The translations under genes were made by a program, and so were the position numbers. Of a stretch of DNA of 64,000 nt, positions 50,100-62,000 are shown piece after piece; position 1 is the stretch's first letter, and every line of letters begins with the position of its first letter. The DNA lies in NCBI GenBank assembly GCA_040954595.2, contig CM082584.2, forward strand, positions 5,332,001-5,396,000, given 5' to 3'. The notes beneath the pieces are model-generated. The model saw only the letters and a program-made list of their open reading frames with translations, was not told the DNA's origin and made no database searches. This DNA is from Balanoglossus misakiensis (taxonomy: Eukaryota > Hemichordata).

Positions 50100-53000
50100 C
50101 TGGAAAATAAATGAAGAGTGACAGTTTAGACAACCAGGAGAAACACAAAAGTATGTTTTGGTAAACTTACACTTTCACATTGATTTGTTATATAAAAGAC
50201 CATCAGATAGTTTCTAAAACTTTCATTTTGGGAATACTTTGTTGGATGCAAACTCAACACTGTCAAAATGTAGGCCATCTCCTGACATTTCATGGGAACA
50301 TCTTAAATATAGTAAATTACAGAGATGGGTCGTAAAAGTTGCTGACGTATATTACACAAGAAATTCAACAATTTCTTACCTAGGTATACATCACTGGTTT
50401 GTGTGTTTAAGCCAATTTGTGAGCCTGAACTTTGACCTGAGAACCTGTACTGTGTTCCTGACATGTCTTGTACTGTCAATGTCACTGAAGTGCCCGACCT
50501 GTCAGAGGGAAACAAAGAATATGTAAGTCACTGTACAAGAGCCTTACCCTTGCATGGCTTTACAAGTTAAAGTCAATGATAATGTTCATGAGTGGTGGAC
50601 TTGATTTTAAAGTTGGCAGAAATGACAAGCAGCTGGCTGTATGGAACCTCATGTAAGGTAAGGATATGAAAGTTTGGTAATCAACCTTCTGGACTGCCTA
50701 GTACATAAAAACAGATCACTTTTTAGAGAAATCAGAAGATTGTACCCATGGGCTGTTCTCCTGGGGGAGGGGGCTGTGAAAGGTCAGTTTGCGCAAAGAT
50801 ACTTGGGAAAACAGGAAAAGACACCACATCAAAGATATTTTTAATCAGTAGAATATGAAGCAACCAGGGATAATTCAAAATGTTAGTGGACAGGTCGAAT
50901 GTGTATGTAGTGTTCCAGACTGAAGTTTTCAGAACGTCTTAATATTCAACCTGTTTGGGGTTCTAATGAAGTATTGAAAAATTTCACACGGGTTGCAGGA
51001 TTTGATGTTCATGTACAGTTGCTTCTAATTGTATACTGGACTGTTCTGTGACATAAAAAATGCATAACCACAATTACAAGCTACAGTGATTTGATGGATA
51101 GTACAGGAAATACTGGTGCAAATCTCATATGTCCATATTTTACCAGAAGTGACAGCTCATAAATTTACCGTTGCAAAAGACTAATTTTATCATCTGTGTT
51201 TATAAATATCGTTAAATTTGTCTCCGGTCAATGTCTTCTGGAAATTCCAGCTTACCTTTGTACATTGATGTTATACCAATTGCCATTTACAAGTTGAACA
51301 CTAGTGGCTATAGCTTCTCCTGTTCCACTGCCAAGGTTAAATCGGAATTCAAAGAATCCACTCTTGATGCCCAGTGACATAAAATCCGTGTTTGTTCCAA
51401 CTCCATTCCAAAGCAGCAGACTATCAACGGTGCTGTCATCTACTCGTAACACCAAACCAAATGAATTGGTTGACGCATCGCTGAAAAGACAGAGGTCATT
51501 TTAAAGCTCCATTAGCTGTAACGTTTCGCTATGTTTTCAGTATTCTTGTTTTGTGTATCTATTGCAGTTTCTCGTTCAATCCCCTGAAACCTGCACTGTT
51601 ATCGTGCAAAATTTGAATTCAAGTCCAGACAAGAATTCATTTGTCAACAATAACAATGGCCGTTACACACATAAATGTTATGTTGACAAGTGGAGTACTG
51701 GGTATATTAGTATGCTGTTTGAAGTAGAACAAGAAATTGTATCTGATACACAGATCAAAAGATACTGAAATCAAGTCAAACGTTACAGCTAATGTCCCTT
51801 TAAAGTGTTTTTTCATTGTAATCTGTGCTAACAGTCTCAGCAAAGAACAGTCAGCGATGAATAAAGCTGGCTGGCCAGTGGCTAAGTTAGGAACTCATAA
51901 TAATCGCTTGGACAACACCAGTCGGTTCGTAAAAATCCTTGATGATATCTTCTTCAATTCAAGCCAAGCATTCACAATTTGGGTTTCCAATGCAATATCC
52001 AGAACAAACGCAAATGAACAGAACTGATTGACTTTGAATGAAGACTGTTTTGCCTGGAGTACTTCAAGATTGTTATGTACAACTGAAAAATAAAATGTCA
52101 ACAACTTGAAATGTTTTTCAGGGGCCAGATGGCCAAATCCACTGTCAAGAAGGGTGTCTATCACCAAGTGTATTGTCAAACATCTTACCTTGCTACAATG
52201 GAGGCAGGATATGCCAAGTAACTAGAGCCAGAGAACTGGGGCAGGTAGAAGGTCAGGCCTACCAAAAGAAAAAGGAAATGATGGTAACTGTCATACAAAA
52301 GCACTTTCTGAATCAGATTTCAATCAAATCAGTGATGTTTGAAAAAAAGACGCACACATAGACAAGGCTGGACAGATACTGAGTAATTTAATAAGCTTCA
52401 ACTTGTTTATATACATATACAAAATAGGTCTTGGAGCTAAAACACTCATAACTAAGAACACTTGAGTGATATACTTACTTTCTGAACAAGTTGGCCCAGT
52501 GTAGAGGTATGTGCATAGACAGGCAGCCTCTCCATTAGCATTGGTGTAACATGTTGCTCCATTCTGACATTGAATATTCTGAACTCCACATGATCTCAAT
52601 TCACAGTTGCTGCCTGAAAACAATAAATATCTTTTTATTGTAACAGCTTAATATGGAAACATTACATAGCAGTATAGCAACGAGGTACTAGAGAACTCCA
52701 CTAACATAAATTTGAAAGTCTGTGTGATTCAGAAGTCTGTGGGTCGATACAGCACTAAGATCATGATAACCCATAGATTTGGAGCAAGTCTATGACAATC
52801 TCTGGATTCTCAAAATCTGATACCTTGTTATATTCTACAGTTTCAACATCACAATAATGATACAGTTTGAACATTTATGCTTAAACTGGCACAACACCAG
52901 TGAGGATGCAAAGCCTCTTTAACCAACAGGTTTATTAACGAGACCACAGTAGAGCTGACACAACTAAGATGGCCGACAACAGAATGACCAGAAAACACAA

Positions 53001-56000
53001 GCACAATCAAAACAAGGGCGATTGTGATTTGCTTGTAGCTATGTCAGATCACAGGCAGACAAGTTTGGATCTGGGTAGGTAGGAGGTTTAGGTCAGAGAA
53101 GGCACTAGCTGTTACTTCCATCGGTCCAAAACTAGACACCAACTTCATGTACGTGTGTGAACAAGGACTGTAAATGATCTTTTACCTGTATAACCTTGAG
53201 GACACAAACATCGATATCCATTGGGTTGAGTCTCATCTTCAATACACTGGGCAATCTGTGGACAGCTTAATGGAAGACACACTGTGGATGAACACTCTTC
53301 AATATTCTTACCCTCATTGGAATACGACAGATCGACAGACTGACCTGCAATTCTCACATTTTGAATGCAACCCATATATCCTGAAAGTATTAAACAAGAA
53401 ACATATTATGGTAGTTGTATGGTGGGTTTCCTCCACACCGATGCTTTTTTTGAGTGACTAAACATGGAGGATTATTCACAAAAACAGGCTAAGTCCATGT
53501 ACAGATTGTCCACAGCCACTGTTTCATAAATATATAACTGTACAGTATGAAGTTATTATAGTTGCACATTCTAGCTTGATATTAATTTCGAATGAGATCT
53601 GAGAGTAATGGGCTTGATTGGTAAGTGACATAGCTGTCGATAACTCTTCTGTGTGTCTTTCTAATCAGAATATTCAATTTTCTGCAAAGCAGTTGCAACT
53701 TGTATAGCTGGGATTTTGAACATACTCAGACATCGCCATGCCTTGGAGTGATGTTTGACACATTCTGAGGAACTCTGAGTACAGCTCCTGACCTGTCAAT
53801 CACTATTACCTTTATTAAAAATGTGTACATACATACACGAAGTATGCGGTTCGACTGGTCTACCTACATACCTACCTACCTACGCACACCTACATACAGG
53901 TACATAGAGAAAGAAATAGACAGTATCTTTTGACTTACCTCTATCAATCTGTGCTGTTGAAGGCACATCAACGGATGCGGGCACTCCTCCCAAGTATGTA
54001 TCAACACCCAAATCTAATTCCAAAGCGCCACCAGGTGCTTGACCCACTGATGGTACCAATTCATGGTCAATATACAGAGATCCCTCCAATACATTCCGAA
54101 CAGCACGCACATGATGCCATTCATTTAATGTCACTTCGTTATTGCTGATGATCACTGCAGGACCAGAAGAGGCTGATGAACAAAAAAATAAAATCACATC
54201 ATCAATTCTCTTTCATGTTCATACATTTGTATCAGTGTATGAACTAATAATTTTCCCACATATGAACCAAAGCTTTTTGCTGAAAATTGTGACACAATTA
54301 ACACAAATATATTTATCAACCTCTGATTGTGGCAAAAGTGGGTGCTGCACCCTTTACTCAGCTGCCTATTGCAAGAGTACATGCGAGTAATTCACATGGG
54401 TATTAGAATCTCCACAAATTCAAAATGGTATCGTCTATTCACTAAGTACGAGAAGATTGAATCATGTTACATGTGTATCAATAAAAAATATGCTAAAAGT
54501 GGCTGCTATTTAAATCTCATACTTTGACATTTCATTTCCATGACATATTTACAAAGGTTAACTTACTTGACCGTAGGTTAAAGACAAAATAAACCCTATT
54601 TTCCACCAGTCCCACTCCGATGAAGTCATTGACAAGACTATTCCACAGAAGTATCCCATTGCCGTTGGTTGATTTGAACTCCAGTTCAATATCTGTGACG
54701 GAACTCCTTGTCAGAATGTACGTAAAGCCAAGGTAGGAATCACCACTGAAAGATGGTGTTGTGACTGTTACAGCTAGAAGATACAAGAATTAAAGTACAA
54801 ATTTATCCAACTCATCTAACATGAAAGAGAATAAAATTACTCTTACTTAAAAGATTCACTGAATGTCACATGACCTTTGTTCATATTTCTGTGAAGTAAA
54901 ATGTCTTGCCTAGTATATCAACAGTGTGAGGGTTGCAGGGGGTACCATGTTTGAAGAAATCAAACAATCCCCCAAATTCCTTAACATTAAATAGAATGGT
55001 CACCTAACAGTTTTATGTCACAACATCAATTGTTGATATAATATAATAGCAATAACACCCACCTCAGTTGTGTATACACTTGATTTTGGTACAATTCACT
55101 CATATATAACATTCGCCTAATAGCTTGTGCTATATGTCTTGAATTGAACACAATTCTCGCGTATACCTGTCTGTGGCAGGGGTTATTGCTTAATTAGTTT
55201 GTACAGGACAAATACAAAGTGAGGAACTAAACAATGAATTGCATACAAGGCAATCAATAAAGAGACATCTACACAACACAACCACCAAAACAACTAAACA
55301 AGAATTACCTATAGTACACTGTGGTCCTGTCCATCTGACAGTGCAGATACATTCAAATGTGGATTCACTTAACGTGACACATTCACCATCATTAAAACAC
55401 GGAGCCGATGAACAGGGTGATGTAGAGCAGTATCCCACATTGACACCATTCAAGGAATCTTGCCAATTGATTACATCCATGGTAGCTCCTCCCATCTAAT
55501 GAAATACAAATTAAAAAGCTTGACTATTAAACTTCGAACAATATACACTAGAGATGAAAAGTTCTATCAGGGAGCTTTACACATCAGATATAAAACACCT
55601 GACCAAACACTTGCTCAAAAGAAAAGGGCACATCAGGACAAAACTTTCTGAGGATTTTACATTAAAGGTATACGGTCAACTCCAAATTACATACGCCCAT
55701 ATATGTCAGAAATGACATATTTGAGTGTTCTAAAGAACATATGGTGGCATTCTTTTTTTCACGTGTGCCCCAACAGATAATCTGTGATTGGCTAGATCTC
55801 AATTTGCCATGGTAACTGTAGCAATACTAGTATCTGAATAGGTGACCATATACATTGTACCTTTAAGGTAACTATAAACCAGTTTTTAAATATGACCAGT
55901 ACTTCTTGAAATATATTATTTTGATCCAATTTACATTCTGTAATGACAATGCCTTTTGAACAAAATCCCATCTACCGGACACCAATGATTCAACTATCAG

Positions 56001-59000
56001 TGATGACAAATTAGGGCATACACGTACATGCTGTTTTAGTGTGAAATGTTAAAGGTTTGTGACATGGGCGTGGGCGTGTATTACTTGTATGACGTGTATT
56101 ACTTAGTGAGCTTGCATACATGTAAATGGTGCACCTGACTTGATCGGCAAAGGATGTTGTTTTTGGGCGCAGAGGACCAGCAGCTTCTACAAGAATTAGA
56201 ACATTACATACAAAAAATACATTACATGATTCAAAGGACTTCTCCAAAATTACCTGAAAGTCTTGAAGACATCCTTGGAAGCCAGTGAAGAAACCCACAT
56301 CCGGTTTCAACTGAGCATAATCAGGTACCCCTCCAACATACAACGATGTGACGTCTAAACCAACAGCCACACCTTCAGCTTGTCCAGAGAAGGATTGATC
56401 ATCGACTTGCAGGGTGACAAACTTGCCACTTCGGATGACCACAATATTATGCCATTCATTCAATGCAACTGCGTAACTTGTGACTCGTCCAGTAACAGCA
56501 CCTGTGGAAATTATAGACGTTGCCATTTTGGTGAAAATAGTCAGAATTATGCACAGTCAATAAAAATGTTGGGATTAACATTATTCTCAAGAGTAAAAAA
56601 ACAATATACAGTTTAATTTCTACTACAGTGTTTAATGAATTTACTTTTATTTGGAAACATTTTTCGACTAGTTAACCACATATTACTGAGGATTTTTTTC
56701 ATATCTTGTCTGAATGTGGCATGACATACTGGTCTATTAGTGGGTAATTATGCATCAATCATATCCTATAATACTGGATTAGAATCACTTCCACATTTCC
56801 TACAGATTTTAAAGTGGGCTTCAGTTTAAGCTTTTAGTATTAATAAAGGGGCAAGGTAGTGGCAATGTTAGCAAAAAGTTCACTTACATTACAGTAAACA
56901 TTACTGGTGTTAAACATGACTGGCTATAAACCACCATTAACACCACTGTAATTTGATACATTTCATTTGTGTGCATTTGTCTGTACTGACATATTTTTTA
57001 CAGCAATACTGAATTACCTAAATTCATTCGAACTTGTATTCTGCCCTCTACAATGCCAACAGACAAAAAATCTGCAATGTTGGTGCGACTGTCTTCAAGG
57101 TAGAGCAGGAATCCGTCTGGTCGGATCGGTCTGACACGCATGTTGATTGATGTTTGTGTGTATATATTGGGTGGTGTTTGGAATTCAAAGAAGGAGTCTC
57201 CATAAAACTCTGGTATTATCTTGGAGAGATCTGGGAAAGAAACAGAAAACATTAATAAGCATGGCAGATCTATAAAAACATAAAAGAAGTAAAATTGCCA
57301 ATCACAGTACAATACACATTATTATATTATCTCAGCATGGGCAATTTGTGGTGCGACACAAACAACAAAATCCAACCAAAATCACTCACATACAATCAGA
57401 ATTTAAAACAGTCAGACACATTTAAAAAAGTGTATCACAAGATTGCTAATGGTTTCTAATTTATTTGAGTAAGAAGATGGCTTTGGGGATACTGTAAAAC
57501 ACTTTATTTTCGCAAGTTGAAATTTTTGCGATATCGGGAGAGGCCATTGTTTCACGAGTATTAATTTTCGCATTCTCTGATTTCATTCACTGCATCGTTA
57601 TCTGCAAAAAAAAATTACGCGACTTTCACGCAATTTTGCGAAAATTTACTGTTCGCGAAAATAAAGTGTTTTACAGTATGTTCTTGTAGATTACCTTGTG
57701 TTTGATTGCAATATTGTCCAGTTTTCTCAGACGGACACAGGCATGTATAGCCCTGCGCTGACGACATGCAGGTTGAACCAGCAGCACACAGATGATTGCT
57801 GCAAAAGTCAATGGTTTGTTGACAGTCTACGCCGTGATATCCTGGAGGGCATTGGCAAGTGTAGGATCCGGCCGATGGCAGACACGTGGCATTGTTTTGA
57901 CACGGATTAGCTTCACATAAATCGGCGTCGCAGTGTGCGATATTCACTCCATTTAGTGCTTCAGATGTACTGAAACTGCAAACAACATGATGTGTCACTT
58001 CACAATGTGCTCAAAAATGTAAAACAGCAATAATCAGTAAATGCCACTTATACCCACAGTTGTAAGACGGATATAAACAATACAGATCTAGAATTTGCAG
58101 ATACACTACAGAAATGTTTAAAATTATGTTGATCTGCCTTTGAGTGGGAACATTGCATGTATTAGGAAAGTAATGCGGAAAATTATAAAATGACACTTTT
58201 GAAAACAAGAAGACTTCAAGACTTCACTTTTCCACAAGCTTTCGTTCAAATTAAGTTGAACTATGTTAGTTGAACTATGTTCCAAATAAAATGTACCAAA
58301 AAATCAAATGCGAAATGACTGCCAAACTCCTAAGTTTAACACCAAACAAAAACGAAAATACACAGTGAAGTCACTTAATTTATGTTGACAGTTGAAAATA
58401 CATAACACCATTTCAGTTTAAACATTGCTGAAATGAGAATTATCTTTTTTTTAAATTTTAAAGTCTAATTTTATTTGATTGGAACTTACTTGTAATGGTA
58501 ACCCTGAATGGCCAGTTGGAGAATACAACCTGTGAATCCAGTAGTGATACCTGCTCTCTGTGAGGGCGCTGTATAGTCATCAATGCCACCTACATACACT
58601 TCGGGTTTGACATTCAATGATGTCAGTAGACCCTGCGCACTGCCAATCTTGGGGCTGTCAATCAAACAAAGGTACAGAGGCCACTGCCATTACATTTATT
58701 TAATGGTACCTAAAAAGACTGGTTGTGTGAAATCCAAAATATGGGTCGTGCGATCACTGGTAAACATGCTCTGCGATCGGTCGTACGACTGGTTGTGCGT
58801 CATGTAGAACATGGTACCTCGTCTTGAATACTCGATCAGGAGGGATTGAACAAATTTGGAAAGGAGCTCAGTTGAAACACAGTCTTTTCGTATAGGAAGT
58901 TTGGCTAGGTTATCCTAAATTGTGAAACACACGGTTTGTATGCATGAAATTATGTGTTGTGTGCCATCTATAAGCCCATATGGCACACCACTGACTCAAC

Positions 59001-62000
59001 AAACTCACTGGTGACTCAAGAAAATTATCTGTCGATCTTCACTTTAGTCAGAGATTGGTACTGATGTCCATCACGTCAAATACTAACCTTTGACCTTCTA
59101 CTGTTAATGTACAAGTCAATCCATTTCTATCGATGTTAACAGTCGTCCAAGTATTGGTTTCAATTGGATCACTGGTTACACGGCCAGTACTGCCACCTAT
59201 ATGTGCAGAAGAAAAGAACTCAGCAGGTGGGTATGTGGTTGGATCATCGGTAAGTCCATGTATTTATTTGCAAACATTAAAATATGATATAGTAATGACT
59301 ATTAAAACGTTTCTGGAAGATGGGTGATTTTAGCATTCACATTTCAAAGCAAGACAACTACTGTCAGATTTCATGCATGGCTGTATAAGAATCTCATCAG
59401 TACCTGTTTTGGGCTTTGCAAAATAACCACTGAGAAAGAGTCTTTAATATTGGTCAGATTTTAGGGATTTATTGTCCCCCCCCCCCTCCAAGTTGTGAAA
59501 CAAATGCTCCCTATTAACCATTCCACCACCATGGTTCAGTCCAAACCCATTGCTTTCTATGGTAAGGTTGGACCTAAAAGAGGGAACTGGGGGTGAAAGG
59601 GTTAAACTTTCTGCTGTATGCAACAGTGACATCTTACCTAAGTTGAATTCAAACTCCACCTGGCTATTGACCAATGACAAGGCAAAGAAATCGGCCAGAA
59701 TATTATCTTGTTTGCCAAATAGTAACAGCCCATCAGTCGCCTGACTTCGGAATTGAATCACCACAGAGAGTGTGTCTATTACACTGGGTTCTGCAGGAAG
59801 TGCAAACTTGATGTAGGAATCACCGTCAAATGATGGAATGCTGAATGATACCGCTGAAATAAGAGAAGAAAAAATAAGGATTCATTAGTGAACTTGATAT
59901 CACCAGATGTTGTTTACCAAAGACAGCAAAAATTTCAGCACAATTCTAACAAACTTTGCTTAGGTCACCCTTAGTAACCTGGATATTGTCAGATGAACAT
60001 TTCATTGTCAGATGAATATTTAACTTATGGCTAAGATGTATATATATGCCAAGTAGGCCATTTTATCAGTGTATCTTCACGGTTTTAATATTGTATTTTA
60101 TGAGCTTAGTTGTTTTTTTTTATTGTAAAGCGGTTTGATGTTTTTACTGATGGAAATCGCTGTATAAAAATAAATTATTATTATTATTACTCCATTTTAA
60201 TAGCTGTATATTTCATGTCTTTGAACAGTATCTCAAAGTATTGCTAGAATGTATTACTTTGAAGTTTTAACTAATGCAAGACTTGTTCAGGATAATACAC
60301 TACACTACACAGCACAGTGCAGTGCAGTGCAGTATAGTACAGTACAGTATGGTACAATACAGAACAGTACAGAAAATTACAGTACAGTACAGTACAATAC
60401 AGTAATATCACTTTCAAACTTGGCAAACATCTCAAAGTTGAGAGCACACTTACCAATTTCACAGAGTGGCCCAGCATAACCAAGTGGACACTGGCAAGAG
60501 GTTGTAGATCCACTGACCAGACAAGTGGCACCATGTTGACAAGGGTTGACAGAACAGACAGAAATCTCGCAATCTAAGCCTGAGTATCCAGCATCACATA
60601 AACAGCTATAGCTACTGTCAGCCTACATCAAAAATATAAAACGTTAGTGTGAGTCATAAATACTTTAAGAATATGATGAATATCACAGCTAACCATGGCT
60701 TGCATAAATTAAAACAGGCCCTCAACCAATCACAAAACTGTATTCGTGGCCTTGTTACACTGATATAATACATAATAACTTTTCAGAATGAATGCAAGTC
60801 CTTTACATAATTCTATATATATTGTCATATTTACACAAAGTAAAATAAGAGCAAAGACTGTTGCCAAGATGCAATGACTACCTGTTGTTGACACTGGCCT
60901 CTTCCGTTGCAAGTCACCAAGTCACAGACATCAACGAAACAATTGCCAATATTCACACCTCTGAAGTAACTATTGACAAGATCCACAGACTGACTGGCAA
61001 GTTGTAAGTCATTAACACAACCAATGAAGTCACCAGAGATCAGTAGAAGTGAATTCATATCCTGTAATACAATGCAGAGACAGTGGTATTACAATCAGCA
61101 TGAAACACAGGAGACAGACAACATAACTTTAATGGCACCTCACCTGATGAATTGACATTACACTGTGCAATACAACAAACACAGTTACCAGAACATGTAC
61201 TCAATATAGATGACAGTACACTTTATAGTTGTATAGGTCATGGCAGTTGTCAACAAACCAGCACACACTAATACCAAATCATGTGGTAATGACAGCACAC
61301 ATTAATACAGTAGAACCTTGCTATACAAATCATGACGGATGACAATGTTTGTTACACTGAAGTGTTTGTTATACTGAACTCATTGATAAGTAAATTATCG
61401 GGAGTTTGTTCCTGAAAAGACAAGGCAGGACCCAGTGAATTTCTCTAACATTTTTTTCTATGGTTGGTGGCACTATTTCTGTACACACGTTCCCTACAGC
61501 AAAGATCTGTCCATTTCTTTGATTGATAAAAATTGAGATGACAAGATCCTCATCAAACAATAAGACTGCAGTGTACCTACCGTAGGAACTCCTCCAACAT
61601 AGACCGTACATATCCCACTGATGACAGAACCAGAATATGAAAACACTGTCTTATCTGTCTCATCCACCGTCATTAAAATGTTTCCACTTCCTTGCTGTAC
61701 ACTGACAACATGAAATGATCCGTCACTGTAACTGTTCTGACTGGTTAAACGTACTTCTGCATTATTGCCCACTTTCATTTGGAACTCAATCCGTCCATCT
61801 CCAACATACAAGGACAGGTAATTACCTGCAACATCAAAACAGCACATTCATAAAAAAAAATACTCTAGGCTTTGGAAATTGGAAAGGATTCGACACTATG
61901 AATCGAAACTTTGAACCAACAACCGTATAGTCAATTTTTTCAAGTGAACAATACAATCAAACTGGCTGCAATTTGATTTACCATAACCACTCCAATAATT

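Noticed and set aside
55190-55495. MGGATMD... as a translation start for a separate EGF gene
   Set aside because: The Met follows directly after an acceptor AG in phase with the preceding LG3 exon, so it is an internal residue.
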